Source: Burkholderiales bacterium UBA4615
GTDB lineage: Bacteria; Pseudomonadota; Gammaproteobacteria; Burkholderiales; Burkholderiaceae_E
DNA: 19,752 nt
Direction of reading: 5' to 3'
NCBI GenBank assembly: GCA_002386465.1
Contig: DGIT01000069.1
Span: 1-19,752 of the forward strand
Part shown: in pieces, positions 1-7,110 of the stretch
How positions within the stretch are numbered: the stretch's first letter is position 1
How the letters are laid out: each line of letters starts with the position of its first letter
Position numbers and translations under genes: made by a program
Notes under the pieces: generated by a model
The model's database searches: none
Told to the model about the DNA's origin: nothing
What the model saw: the letters and a program-made list of their open reading frames with translations, nothing else

Positions 1-1014
1 CTGCACCTGCTGTATGCGCGCTTCTGGACCAAGGTGATGCGCGACCTGAAGCTGGTGAGCGTTGATGAGCCGTTCACGCGCCTGCTCACGCAGGGCATGG
101 TGCTCAACCACATCTATTCGCGCCGTGGCGACAAAGGCGGGGTCGATTATTTCTGGCCACAGGAAGTGGAGAACGTGTCCGATGCCACCGGCAAGGTCGT
201 GGGCGCGCGCCTGAAAGATGCCAAAGGCGAGCTGCCAGCCGGAACCGCCATCACGTACGAGGGCGTGGGCACCATGTCCAAGTCCAAGAACAACGGCGTC
301 GACCCGCAGGAACTCATCGACCGTTATGGCGCCGACACCGCACGCCTGTTCGTGATGTTTGCCTCGCCACCGGAGCAGACCCTCGAGTGGAACGATGCCG
401 GCGTGGAGGGCGCGCATCGCTTCCTCAGGAGGCTGTGGGCGTTTGCTTCGCAACATGCCGCCACGCTGACGCGCGCCTGCGCCACGAACCTGAGCGCTGC
501 GCAGCCTCGCGCAGAGGCCAAGTCACTGCGCCGCGAGGTGCACCTGGTCCTGCGTCAGGTGAGCTTCGACTACGAGCGGATGCAGTACAACACGGTGGTC
601 TCGGGCTGCATGAAGCTGCTCAATGCGCTGGAGGGCTTCAAGCCCGACGGCAGCGACGGCGATGCGGCCGTGCTGTGCGAAGGCGTCTCGGTGCTGCTGC
701 GTGCGATCTATCCCGCGTGCCCGCATATCGCCTGCATGCTGTGGTCGGAACTCGGCTATGCCCGTGCAGTCGGTGAACTGCTCGATGCGCCCTGGCCGGA
801 GGTCGATGCGTCCGCGTTGACTCTGGATGAAATCGAGCTGGTGCTGCAGGTCAACGGCAAGGTGCGCGGTGCGCTCAATCTGCCCGCCAATGCAGACAAG
901 GCGGCGATCGAAGCGGCCGCCCTGGCCTCGGAGGGACTGGCCCGCCATGCGGAAGGCCGCGCCCCGAAAAAAATCATCATCGTGCCCGGGCGGCTGGTGA
1001 ACGTGGTGGTCTGA
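1..1014 (+). CDS. leuS: Leucyl-tRNA synthetase, C-terminal part (5' end outside window)
   Basis: Charges tRNA-Leu with leucine in the cytoplasm (class I aminoacyl-tRNA synthetase). The reading frame is open from base 1, so the gene enters from the left; 337 residues are visible of a family length of roughly 860-880. The fragment opens with LHLLYARFWTKVMRDL, typical of the end of the LeuRS catalytic domain. The class I KMSKS loop is present as TMSKS (fragment residues 91-95, bases 271-285), followed by NNGVDP, which matches bacterial LeuRS. The helical anticodon-binding domain follows (about residues 125-265). The small C-terminal domain with VLQVNGKVRG (from base 841) ends the protein. The HIGH motif and editing domain lie upstream, outside the window. 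The stop is 3 nt before lptE, so leuS is the first visible gene of the leuS-lptE-holA-proA operon. Confidence 0.97.
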   Translation: MHLLYARFWTKVMRDLKLVSVDEPFTRLLTQGMVLNHIYSRRGDKGGVDYFWPQEVENVSDATGKVVGARLKDAKGELPAGTAITYEGVGTMSKSKNNGVDPQELIDRYGADTARLFVMFASPPEQTLEWNDAGVEGAHRFLRRLWAFASQHAATLTRACATNLSAAQPRAEAKSLRREVHLVLRQVSFDYERMQYNTVVSGCMKLLNALEGFKPDGSDGDAAVLCEGVSVLLRAIYPACPHIACMLWSELGYARAVGELLDAPWPEVDASALTLDEIELVLQVNGKVRGALNLPANADKAAIEAAALASEGLARHAEGRAPKKIIIVPGRLVNVVV

Positions 1015-1017
1015 GCC

Positions 1018-1509
1018 ATGAAACGTGCGCGCGTCGGATTGATCCTGACTGGCCTGGCGGTGATCGCAGGCTGCGGGTTCAAGCCGCGTGGCGCAGCCGA
1101 GCTGCCCTTCAAGACCTTCTATTCGAGCGTGCCGCCGGCGTCTGCGTTCGGAGCCGAATTGCGGCGCGCGATGCGCGCCAACGGGGTCACGCTGACCGAT
1201 CGGCGCAGCGACGCGCAGGCCCGGTTTGATCTGCTCTCCGAGCTCAACGAGCGTGAGATCACAGCGCTGTCGACCAGCGGGCGGCCTCGGGAATTTCAGC
1301 TGCGCCTGCGCCTGCGCTGGCAGGTGAAAAATGCGCAGGACCAGGACATGATCCCGGCCAACGAATTGGTGCTGCGCCGCCAGATCACGGTGCTCGACGT
1401 ACAGGGTGTGGTGAATCCGGAAGAAGAAGCCCTGCTCTATTCGGACATGCGCCAGGACGCGGTCAGGCAGATCGTGCGCCGCCTCTCGGCGATCAAGGTG
1501 CCAGCATGA
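1018..1509 (+). CDS. lptE: LPS-assembly lipoprotein LptE
   Basis: Outer-membrane lipoprotein that forms the LPS translocon plug with LptD and delivers lipopolysaccharide to the cell surface. The 163-residue product starts with a lipoprotein signal: basic MKRAR, a hydrophobic stretch, then a lipobox-like I-A-G-C with the acylated cysteine at residue 19. After it comes the family-typical CGFKPRGAAELPFKTFY. The later region (ELNEREITALSTSGRPREFQLRLRLRWQV) fits the LptE beta-sandwich, and the position between leuS and holA is the conserved place for lptE in proteobacteria. The stop overlaps the holA start in an ATGA, suggesting translational coupling. Its presence implies an LPS-bearing outer membrane. 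Confidence 0.94.
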   Translation: MKRARVGLILTGLAVIAGCGFKPRGAAELPFKTFYSSVPPASAFGAELRRAMRANGVTLTDRRSDAQARFDLLSELNEREITALSTSGRPREFQLRLRLRWQVKNAQDQDMIPANELVLRRQITVLDVQGVVNPEEEALLYSDMRQDAVRQIVRRLSAIKVPA

Positions 1510-2555
1510 TCCGTGGCGAGGCGCTTGCGGGCGCGCTGAAAAGCGCACGCACGAAAGGCCTGCCTCCGATTTTCTGGATTGCCAGCGACGAAGCCTTGCT
1601 GCGCCAGGAAGCGGCTGATGCCATCCGCGCCTGCGCTCGCGAGCTGGGCTTTGAGGAGCGCACAGTCTTTCAGGTCGAACGCGGCTTCAAGCTCGACGCC
1701 GTACTGGCCCAGACCCAGGCGCTGTCGCTCTTTGCAAGCCGCAAGCTGCTGGAAGTGCGGATCCCGGGCAAGCCTGGCAAGGAGTTGGGCGAAGGACTGG
1801 GCGCAGCCGCGCACAGTCTGGAAGAGGACACGCGTTTACTGGTGACCAGCCCGCGGCTGGATCGGGCCACCAGTGAGTCGGCCTGGTTTGCGCGCATCGA
1901 GGCCGCAGGGCTGGCCGTTGCGATCCCGGAAGTGGGGCGCGCCCAACTCCCGGGGTGGATCGGTGAGCGGCTGGCCCGCAATGGTCAGCAGGCCGATGCT
2001 GCCACGCTCACCCTGATCGCCGAGCGCGTAGAGGGCAACCTGCTCGCAGCTGACCAGGAAGTGCGCAAGCTCGCCCTGGTGCTGCCTGCAGGCCGTCTGT
2101 CCGCCGAAGCAGTGCGCGCCGCCGTGCTCGATGTGGCGCGCTGGGATGCCTTCGATCTGGTGGATGCCGCGCTGGCTGGAGACACACCGCGCACGCTGCG
2201 CTGTATCGCGGGTCTGCGCGCTGAAGGCACCGCCGTGCCTGTTGTGCTCTGGGCGCTGGCCGATGCGGTGCGCAACCTCATCCGTCTGTCGCAGGCCACG
2301 GCAGCGGGCACACCGCTGCCTGGCGCCATGCGTGCCTTGCGCATCTGGGGTGAACGCGAGCGCCTGTATCCGCAGGCGCTTCGCCGCCTGCCGCCTGCGC
2401 GACTGCGCCAGTTGCTGCGAGCCTGCATGCAGGCAGATAGAATCACCAAAGGTGTGGGCGCAGGCGATGACTGGCAAATGCTCGAGGCCATCACACTAGG
2501 CCTTGCGGGTGCGCCGAGCCTGGCTCTGCATGCTGAACAGGACGCTTTCCAATGA
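1506..2555 (+). CDS. holA: DNA polymerase III subunit delta
   Basis: The delta subunit of the clamp loader, which opens the beta sliding clamp during replication. The 349-residue length matches the family (about 340). The N-terminal segment PPIFWIASDEALLRQEAADAIRACARELGF carries the DE-LL--QEA-D--R signature at the start of the delta AAA+-like fold. The phrase RLDRATSESAWFARIEAAGLAV corresponds to the domain I segment that follows a degenerate P-loop region. The C-terminal helical collar region is visible near ADAVRNLIRLSQA and the QLLRACMQADRITKGVGAGDDWQMLEAI stretch. It overlaps both neighbours by 4 nt (ATGA at 1506-1509 and 2552-2555), so it is embedded in the operon. Confidence 0.95.
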   Translation: MIRGEALAGALKSARTKGLPPIFWIASDEALLRQEAADAIRACARELGFEERTVFQVERGFKLDAVLAQTQALSLFASRKLLEVRIPGKPGKELGEGLGAAAHSLEEDTRLLVTSPRLDRATSESAWFARIEAAGLAVAIPEVGRAQLPGWIGERLARNGQQADAATLTLIAERVEGNLLAADQEVRKLALVLPAGRLSAEAVRAAVLDVARWDAFDLVDAALAGDTPRTLRCIAGLRAEGTAVPVVLWALADAVRNLIRLSQATAAGTPLPGAMRALRIWGERERLYPQALRRLPPARLRQLLRACMQADRITKGVGAGDDWQMLEAITLGLAGAPSLALHAEQDAFQ

Positions 2556-3829
2556 ATCCGATTGATCTGCCGGTCTATGTGGCTGAAGTAGGGCGCCGTG
2601 CCCGCATGGCCTCACGCGACACCGCACGCGCCCCCTCAGCCGCCAAGGATGCCGCGCTGCGACTCGCTGCAGCGGCCATTCGACGTGAAGCCCAAGCCTT
2701 GCGCGCTGCCAATGCCATTGACCTGCAGGCCGCCCGCACCGCCGGGCATGATGCGGCCTTCGTCGATCGGCTGGCGCTGACCGATGCAGTGATCGAGTCC
2801 ATGGCACTGGGCCTGGAGCAGATCGCAGCCCTGCCTGATCCAGTGGGCGAGATGTCGGAGTTGCGCTTCAGGCCATCAGGCATCCAGGTGGGGCGCATGC
2901 GCGTGCCGCTGGGCGTGATCGGAATCGTGTATGAGTCGCGCCCCAACGTGACCATCGACGCGGCCGGGCTTTGCATCAAATCGGGCAACGCCACCATCTT
3001 GCGCGGCGGCTCCGAGGCGTTCCACAGCAACCGCGCATTGGCTGCGCTAGTGCGCGAGGGTCTGCAGACCGCCGGCCTGCCTGCTGATGCGGTGCAACTC
3101 ATCGACACCACCGACCGTGCCGCTGTGGGTGCGCTCATCTCCAACCCCGAAGCGGTTGATGTGATCGTGCCGCGAGGCGGCAAGTCGCTGATCGAACGCA
3201 TTTCGCGTGAAGCACGCGTGCCGGTGATCAAGCATCTTGATGGCATCTGCCATGTGTACATCGACGATGCAGCCGATCCAGAGAAAGCGGTGCGCATTGC
3301 CGACAATGCCAAAACGCAGCGCTACTCACCGTGCAATGCCATGGAGACCCTGCTGGTGGCGCGCAGCATGGCTGCAAACGTGTTGCCGCGGATCGCGCGC
3401 ATCTATGCCGACAAACAGGTGGAAATGCGTGGCGATGCAGAAGCCTGCGCGTTGATCAAGGCTGCGGGGCTGCCCGCAGTAGCCGCCACCGAGGCTGACT
3501 GGGCCACGGAATATCTGGCGCCGATCGTCTCGATTCGGATCGTCTCGGGGCTGGATGAAGCCATCGAGCACATTGCGCGCTGGGGCTCGCAGCACACCGA
3601 TGCCATCGTGACCGAGCACCACTCGCACGCAATGCGCTTTCTGCGCGAAGTGGATTCATCGAGCGTCATGGTCAATGCCTCCACCCGATTTGCCGATGGC
3701 TTTGAGTACGGCCTGGGTGCCGAGATCGGCATCTCGACCGACAAGCTGCATGCCCGCGGGCCGGTCGGCCTGGAGGGTTTGACGTCGCAGAAGTGGGTGG
3801 TCTTCGGATCGGGGCAGATCAGAACTTGA
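2552..3829 (+). CDS. proA: Gamma-glutamyl phosphate reductase
   Basis: NADPH-dependent reduction of gamma-glutamyl phosphate to glutamate semialdehyde, the second step of proline synthesis, in the cytoplasm. The 425 residues match the family length and the aldehyde dehydrogenase fold. Visible landmarks are PLGVIGIVYESRPNVTIDAAGLCIKSGNA (substrate and NADP region), LRGGSEA, DVIVPRGGKSLI, VIKHLDGICHVYID, and the catalytic cysteine in QRYSPCNAMETLLV (Cys261, codon 3332-3334). The ending FGLGAEIGIST-type sequence (here YGLGAEIGISTDKLHARGPVGLEGLTSQKW) is a ProA hallmark. The start overlaps holA. proB is not in the window; proC lies about 10 kb downstream. It is the last gene of the operon, followed by a hairpin. 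Confidence 0.97.
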   Translation: MNPIDLPVYVAEVGRRARMASRDTARAPSAAKDAALRLAAAAIRREAQALRAANAIDLQAARTAGHDAAFVDRLALTDAVIESMALGLEQIAALPDPVGEMSELRFRPSGIQVGRMRVPLGVIGIVYESRPNVTIDAAGLCIKSGNATILRGGSEAFHSNRALAALVREGLQTAGLPADAVQLIDTTDRAAVGALISNPEAVDVIVPRGGKSLIERISREARVPVIKHLDGICHVYIDDAADPEKAVRIADNAKTQRYSPCNAMETLLVARSMAANVLPRIARIYADKQVEMRGDAEACALIKAAGLPAVAATEADWATEYLAPIVSIRIVSGLDEAIEHIARWGSQHTDAIVTEHHSHAMRFLREVDSSSVMVNASTRFADGFEYGLGAEIGISTDKLHARGPVGLEGLTSQKWVVFGSGQIRT

Positions 3830-3863
3830 GTGTCCTCATTCACTGATCGACCGCGTTGATTCC

Positions 3864-3880
3864 TGACGGGGATCCCGTCA
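3864..3880 (+). terminator. Hairpin after proA, possible operon terminator
   Basis: TGACGGG (3864-3870), 3-nt loop GAT, CCCGTCA (3874-3880): a perfect 7-bp stem 35 nt after the proA stop and before the ribosome binding site of the next gene. There is no run of T after it, so it is not a canonical intrinsic terminator; an attenuating or processing role is equally possible. Confidence 0.4.
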
Positions 3881-3905
3881 CTTCCAGTCACCAACGGAGC
3901 ACTCG

Positions 3906-4436
3906 ATGAGCCGCTTGTTCGGAGCCTGCCGCCAGATCGGTATTGTTGTACGCGATATCGATTCGGCCATGAAGCACTGGATCGAGGTCTGCGGAGTGGG
4001 GCCCTGGTTCTATACCGAGAAGCTCACCGTCACCGAATTCAGCTATCGGGGGGCGCGGCACGATGACCTGCACATCTCGATCGCACTGGCCAATTCGGGC
4101 GATGTGCAGTTGGAGCTGATCCAGCAGCGCTGCAACACGCCGAGCATGTACCAGGACTTTCTGAAGGCCGGGCGGGAAGGTATGCAGCACTGGTCGAGTT
4201 GGCCGGCAGACTATGACGCCAAGCTCAAGCAGGCACTGGCCAGTGGCTACACCATCGGCCAGCAGGGCGACAGCCCGCGCGGGCGCTTCGTTTACCTCTG
4301 GAATGAGGGCCATCCCGGGACCGTCATCGAGATGGCGGACCTCACAGCGGGTCGTGAGCGAATCTTCACGGGCGTGCGCGATGCGGCCGCACATTGGGAT
4401 GGCAAAGACCCGATCCGAGAGGTCTGGCCGTCCTGA
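3906..4436 (+). CDS. VOC (vicinal oxygen chelate) / glyoxalase-like protein
   Basis: The 176-residue product fits the glyoxalase/bleomycin-resistance/dioxygenase superfamily. The opening RQIGIVVRDIDSAMKHWIEVCGVGPW is the classic first beta-alpha-beta unit of a VOC module. A second half reads LKQALASGYTIGQQGDSPRGRFVYLWNEGHPGTVIEMAD, where the Glu of VIEMAD is a plausible metal ligand. Sequences of this type are annotated as glyoxalase_4-type proteins, related to methylmalonyl-CoA epimerase, but the substrate cannot be told. A GGAG at 3896-3899, 6 nt before the ATG, supports the start. It may be transcribed separately from the proA operon because of the hairpin in the 76-bp gap. The assignment is to superfamily only. 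Confidence 0.8.
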   Translation: MSRLFGACRQIGIVVRDIDSAMKHWIEVCGVGPWFYTEKLTVTEFSYRGARHDDLHISIALANSGDVQLELIQQRCNTPSMYQDFLKAGREGMQHWSSWPADYDAKLKQALASGYTIGQQGDSPRGRFVYLWNEGHPGTVIEMADLTAGRERIFTGVRDAAAHWDGKDPIREVWPS

Positions 4437-4489
4437 GCAGCGCGCTGAGCGCGGCGCTTTGAACCAAGCGGCTTTTGAACTTGCCGCAC

Positions 4490-4507
4490 GTTAGCGCGTT
4501 TGCTAAC
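4490..4507. promoter_or_regulatory. Inverted repeat, likely TA operator
   Basis: GTTAGC (4490-4495), 6-nt spacer, GCTAAC (4502-4507): perfect 6-bp arms ending 7 nt before the truncated toxin start at 4515. A possible -35 TTGAAC lies at 4475-4480 and a poor -10 (TTTGCT or TGCTAA, 4499-4506) would sit inside the repeat. In related TA loci the XRE antitoxin binds such palindromes and represses its own operon; that role here is inferred from position. Confidence 0.5.
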
Positions 4508-4514
4508 CTCTCGC

Positions 4515-4601
4515 ATGGCGTACCGCATCGAGTATTTTCATCCGAAAGTCCTGGCCCAGATTGAATCCTGGCCAGTGGATGTGCTGGCTGCAGATGACTG
4601 A
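4515..4601 (+). pseudogene. Truncated Gp49/HigB-like (RelE/ParE superfamily) toxin remnant
   Basis: An ATG at 4515 opens 28 codons reading MAYRIEYFHPKVLAQIESWP and then VDVLAADD before TGA at 4599-4601. From memory, this closely resembles the N-terminus of phage-derived Gp49-like HigB toxins, which start with xFHPxVLAxIESWPVxVLADYARL and run about 105-115 residues. Roughly 80 codons are missing: the homology stops after VDVLA, and within 2-5 nt the sequence enters the antitoxin start region. This looks like one internal deletion joining the toxin 5' end to the antitoxin ATG (4594). The core RelE-fold strands and catalytic residues are lost, so no toxin activity is expected. There is no good Shine-Dalgarno, so a leaderless or weak start is possible. 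The short ORF may now act only as a leader for the antitoxin. Confidence 0.72.
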
Positions 4602-4965
4602 ACTGAAACACACGCCAATCGTGCATGACCATGCCGCTTTCCTGGCAAGAGCGCGCACACGCAAGGGCTTTTCGCAGACCTATGAGTCACTTGAAGCCGA
4701 GTATCAAATCATCGGACAGCTGCTGAAAGCACGCACACGCGCCGGACTGACCCAGAGCGATGTTGCCGAGAGAATGGGCACGACCAAGAGCGCGGTCTCT
4801 AGACTTGAGAGCTCAGGCAAACACGCGCCATCGCTCGAGACACTGCGCAGATATGCGCATGCTGTGGGATGCCAACTTCAAATTCGGCTGGTCCCGGACA
4901 AAGCCCCGTCCGGGTCATCAGCCAAACTCAATTCAACCAGGGCTCAACGCGCGTCGCCTAATTGA
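4594..4965 (+). CDS. XRE-family HTH antitoxin (orphaned)
   Basis: A 123-residue DNA-binding antitoxin of the kind paired with Gp49-like toxins. The N-terminal MTELKHTPIVHDHAAFLARARTRKGF, then SLEAEYQIIGQLLKARTRAG, is the toxin-binding and linker region of this family. The Cro/C1-type helix-turn-helix is at about residues 50-75 (AGLTQSDVAERMGTTKSAVSRLE), followed by GKHAPSLETLRRYAHAVGCQLQIRLVP. The ATG at 4594 is preferred to an upstream TTG at 4561 because MT-LKHTP is the family start and the upstream bases encode toxin in another frame. It ends with a polar tail of about 20 residues (DKAPSGSSAKLNSTRAQRASPN) beyond the usual IRLVP end. Its toxin partner is deleted, so it may persist as a free-standing repressor. 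Confidence 0.88.
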   Translation: MTELKHTPIVHDHAAFLARARTRKGFSQTYESLEAEYQIIGQLLKARTRAGLTQSDVAERMGTTKSAVSRLESSGKHAPSLETLRRYAHAVGCQLQIRLVPDKAPSGSSAKLNSTRAQRASPN

Positions 4966-4984
4966 CCGCTGGAAGAGTGGCACC

Positions 4985-5860
4985 TCAGCGTGCCGGCATC
5001 CCGGGCCGCGGCGGCGGCAGCGTCGGATTGCGCTGCTCGATGATGTCCTGCATGCGCGTGCGGATCAGCCCCTGCAGATACTCCTGCGCAGGCACCACGT
5101 AGAAGCGATCAGCGCGAATCGCGGCAGCTACATCTGAAGCCACCTGGGACGGGTCATACCCGGCTTCCAGCGTCTCATCGAAAGCGCCCACCATGCGCTG
5201 CACGGTCTCGGGCATCTGCGACAGATCAGTGGCCGGGCCGAATTCGGCCGGGCGATTGCGCTCGCCTTTCATGATGTCGGTGCGAATCCAGCCGGGGCAC
5301 AACACCGAAGCCGACACTTTGGCCCCCGCACGCTTGAGGTCTCGGTACAGACCCTCGGTGATGCAAGTGACGCCCTGCTTGGAGACGTGATACGGATTGG
5401 CACCCGTGAGCAGACCGGCTACCGACGCGGTATTCACGATGTGCCCCTCGTCGCCCGCGGCGAGCATGCGCGGCACGAAGGCGCGTACACCATAGAGCAC
5501 GCCCATCAGATTCACACTAAGCATCCAGTGCCAGTCGGAAATCGGCGCCTGCCAGGCATTGGTCATCAGCGAAGGCGCGGCCACCCCGGCGTTGTTGCAC
5601 ACCACATGCACCGCGCCAAAGTGTCCAAACGCCGCATCGGCCAGCGCATTGACCTGATCTTCAGACCCTACGTCCACGCGCTGCGTGATGGCCTCGGCGC
5701 CCAGCGCGCGCACCTGCTCGAGCGCCTGAGCCAGGCGCTCGTCTTCGATGTCGGCCAGCACCAGTTTCATGCCGTCGGTGGCGAACTGCCTCGCCATCGC
5801 CAGGCCGATGCCACTGGCAGCGCCAGTTACGACCGCCACGCGGCCTTTCAGATCTTGCAT
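4985..5860 (-). CDS. SDR-family NAD(P)-dependent oxidoreductase
   Basis: A classical short-chain dehydrogenase/reductase of 291 residues, soluble, acting on an unknown alcohol or ketone. The dinucleotide-binding TGAASGIG is at residues 12-19. An aspartate after beta-2 (LADIED) suggests NAD(H) preference. NNAG is at 89-92, and the catalytic set is N117, S146, Y157 and K161 (YHVSK). After CPGWIRTDI the protein has a variable substrate lid and a C-terminal tail rich in Pro and Arg. Start ATG at 5858-5860 is preceded by AGGAG with a 5-nt gap. It runs convergent with the antitoxin gene (19 bp apart) and lies 87 bp downstream of the DUF1993 gene on the same strand, so the two may be cotranscribed. 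The substrate cannot be deduced. Confidence 0.9.
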   Translation of the reverse strand: MQDLKGRVAVVTGAASGIGLAMARQFATDGMKLVLADIEDERLAQALEQVRALGAEAITQRVDVGSEDQVNALADAAFGHFGAVHVVCNNAGVAAPSLMTNAWQAPISDWHWMLSVNLMGVLYGVRAFVPRMLAAGDEGHIVNTASVAGLLTGANPYHVSKQGVTCITEGLYRDLKRAGAKVSASVLCPGWIRTDIMKGERNRPAEFGPATDLSQMPETVQRMVGAFDETLEAGYDPSQVASDVAAAIRADRFYVVPAQEYLQGLIRTRMQDIIEQRNPTLPPPRPGMPAR

Positions 5861-5931
5861 GTCAGCTCCTCATGTTGTGGTGATGGCAAACGGCTCTGTG
5901 TGGCCGAGCACCCGAGGGTTGGCCCAGGGTT

Positions 5932-5953
5932 GGCTGAGACCCGAAACTCAGCC
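5932..5953 (-). terminator. Hairpin at the DUF1993 stop codon
   Basis: GGCTGAG (5932-5938) and CTCAGCC (5947-5953) form a 7-bp stem with an 8-nt loop overlapping the DUF1993 stop codon (5948-5950). There is no T-run. A 9-bp direct repeat AGGGTTGGC (5915-5923 and 5926-5934) lies next to it. It may slow or end transcription before the SDR gene; weak evidence. Confidence 0.3.
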
Positions 5954-6463
5954 CAGCTGCGGCACCGTTCCCAAATAGTCGCGCTTGCCGATCTCCACCC
6001 CATTGTGGCGCAGCAGGTCATAAGCCGTGACCAGGTGGAAATAAAAGTTGGGCAGGGCCCAGCGCATCAGAAAGGTGGTGCCATCGAATGCGTAGGTCTG
6101 GGTGCGCACCGGCACTTCCACGCGGCGCGACTCCGCGCCATCCAATGCGGCGCGGGGCACACTGCGGATGAACGCACGGGTTTTCTCGATACGCCCGCGC
6201 AACTCGTCGAAGGTGCGCTCGGAGTCATCGAACTTCGGCGCCTCCACGCCCGCCAATCGGGCCACACCGAACTTGGCTGCGTCGCAGCAAATCTGCACCT
6301 GGCGCGTGAGCGCAAACATGTCGGGCGACAGACGCGCATCGAGCAGCGCCTGCGGATCGAAATTGCGGGCAGTCGCGTGGGCTGCACCGCGCTCAAGTAG
6401 CGTGGACAGATTACCGAGCATGGCGTCGAAAACCGGAACCGAAATGTCGTACGGGGCGGGCAT
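5948..6463 (-). CDS. DUF1993 family protein
   Basis: A 171-residue protein recognisable as DUF1993, a DinB-like four-helix-bundle family of unknown biochemical role common in proteobacteria. Typical phrases are SVPVFDAMLGNLSTLLERGAAHA, LLDARLSPDMFALTRQVQICCDAAKFGVARLAG, and near the end LPNFYFHLVTAYDLLRHNGVEIGKRDYLG. The length matches the family (about 170). The ATG at 6461-6463 has CGGAG 7 nt upstream on its strand. It diverges from the HemJ-like gene across 80 bp that must hold both promoters. A TACACT (6491-6496, minus strand) could be a -10 but has no convincing -35. Confidence 0.88.
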   Translation of the reverse strand: MPAPYDISVPVFDAMLGNLSTLLERGAAHATARNFDPQALLDARLSPDMFALTRQVQICCDAAKFGVARLAGVEAPKFDDSERTFDELRGRIEKTRAFIRSVPRAALDGAESRRVEVPVRTQTYAFDGTTFLMRWALPNFYFHLVTAYDLLRHNGVEIGKRDYLGTVPQLG

Positions 6464-6543
6464 GCGTAAACTCCGGAAATGAAGGCTGACAGTGTAGTCG
6501 TAGCCGCCCTGCCCCTCATCCGCACCTTTGCCGGAATCGAGCC

Positions 6544-6960
6544 ATGCTCTGGATCAAAGCCCTGCATATCGTCTTTGTGACCTCATGGTTCGCAGGACTG
6601 TTCTATCTGCCGCGCATTCTGGTGAACCTGGCCATGGTGGACGCTCAGCCGAGCGCAGAGCGTGATCGACTGCTGCTGATGGCACGCAAGCTCTATCGCT
6701 TCATGGGCCCGCTCATGATTCTGGCGTTGGGCCTGGGGCTATGGCTTTGGCTGGGCTATGGCATTGGCGGTGGCTGGATGCATGCCAAGCTCGTGCTGGT
6801 CATCGCGCTGATTGGCTATCACCATGTTTGCGGTGCGATGATCAAGCGCTTCGAGCGTGGCGCCAATGCACGCTCGCATGTGTGGTATCGCTGGTTCAAT
6901 GAGGTCCCTGTGCTGATCCTCGTAGCCGTTGTGCTGCTCGTGGTGCTCAAACCGTTCTGA
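6544..6960 (+). CDS. HemJ-like / CopD family integral membrane protein
   Basis: A 138-residue inner-membrane protein with about four hydrophobic helices (residues 3-23, 53-72, 80-100, 120-136). The start LWIKALHIVFVTSWFAGLFYLPRILV and the later WMHAKLVLVIALIGYHHVCG and IKRFE match the UPF0093/HemJ family, the oxygen-independent-type protoporphyrinogen IX oxidase of many proteobacteria and cyanobacteria. Conserved His8 and the HAK motif (His80, Lys82) are present. Databases often label such proteins CopD family. Loss of two protoporphyrinogen protons and electrons to a quinone-linked acceptor is the known HemJ function; whether this copy does so depends on whether another PPO gene exists elsewhere. 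No other haem gene is adjacent. Confidence 0.78.
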   Translation: MLWIKALHIVFVTSWFAGLFYLPRILVNLAMVDAQPSAERDRLLLMARKLYRFMGPLMILALGLGLWLWLGYGIGGGWMHAKLVLVIALIGYHHVCGAMIKRFERGANARSHVWYRWFNEVPVLILVAVVLLVVLKPF

Positions 6961-6996
6961 GGGCGCGCCGCACTTAAAACGGTGCGGCCGGATTGG

Positions 6997-7038
6997 CCGA
7001 ATCTGTCCCGCCGAATCTGTACTACCGAATCTGTCCCG
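6997..7038. repeat. Three tandem 14-bp repeats
   Basis: CCGAATCTGT occurs at 6997-7006, 7011-7020 and 7025-7034, exactly 14 bp apart. The units are CCGAATCTGTCCCG, CCGAATCTGTACTA and CCGAATCTGTCCCG. They sit in the 150-bp gap between the HemJ-like gene and the DsbA-fold gene. The rest of this gap shows no gene. Confidence 0.9.
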
Positions 7039-7110
7039 ATCTCTGTATTCGAACTCAGACCATCACCCCGCCCTGCGCTGCACCGCCGGGCGCACCTACC
7101 AAAGGTCATC

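Noticed and set aside
523..1548. A 341-residue minus-strand open frame
   Set aside because: It runs opposite leuS and lptE, both certain; composition (His, Arg, Gln rich) is that of a shadow frame.
4561..4593. Upstream TTG start for the antitoxin
   Set aside because: These codons are the toxin remnant in another frame; MTELKHTP at 4594 is the family start.
5387..6400. A 337-residue plus-strand open frame
   Set aside because: It is antisense to the SDR and DUF1993 genes, which have family motifs and ribosome binding sites; the plus-strand product has biased composition and no domain.
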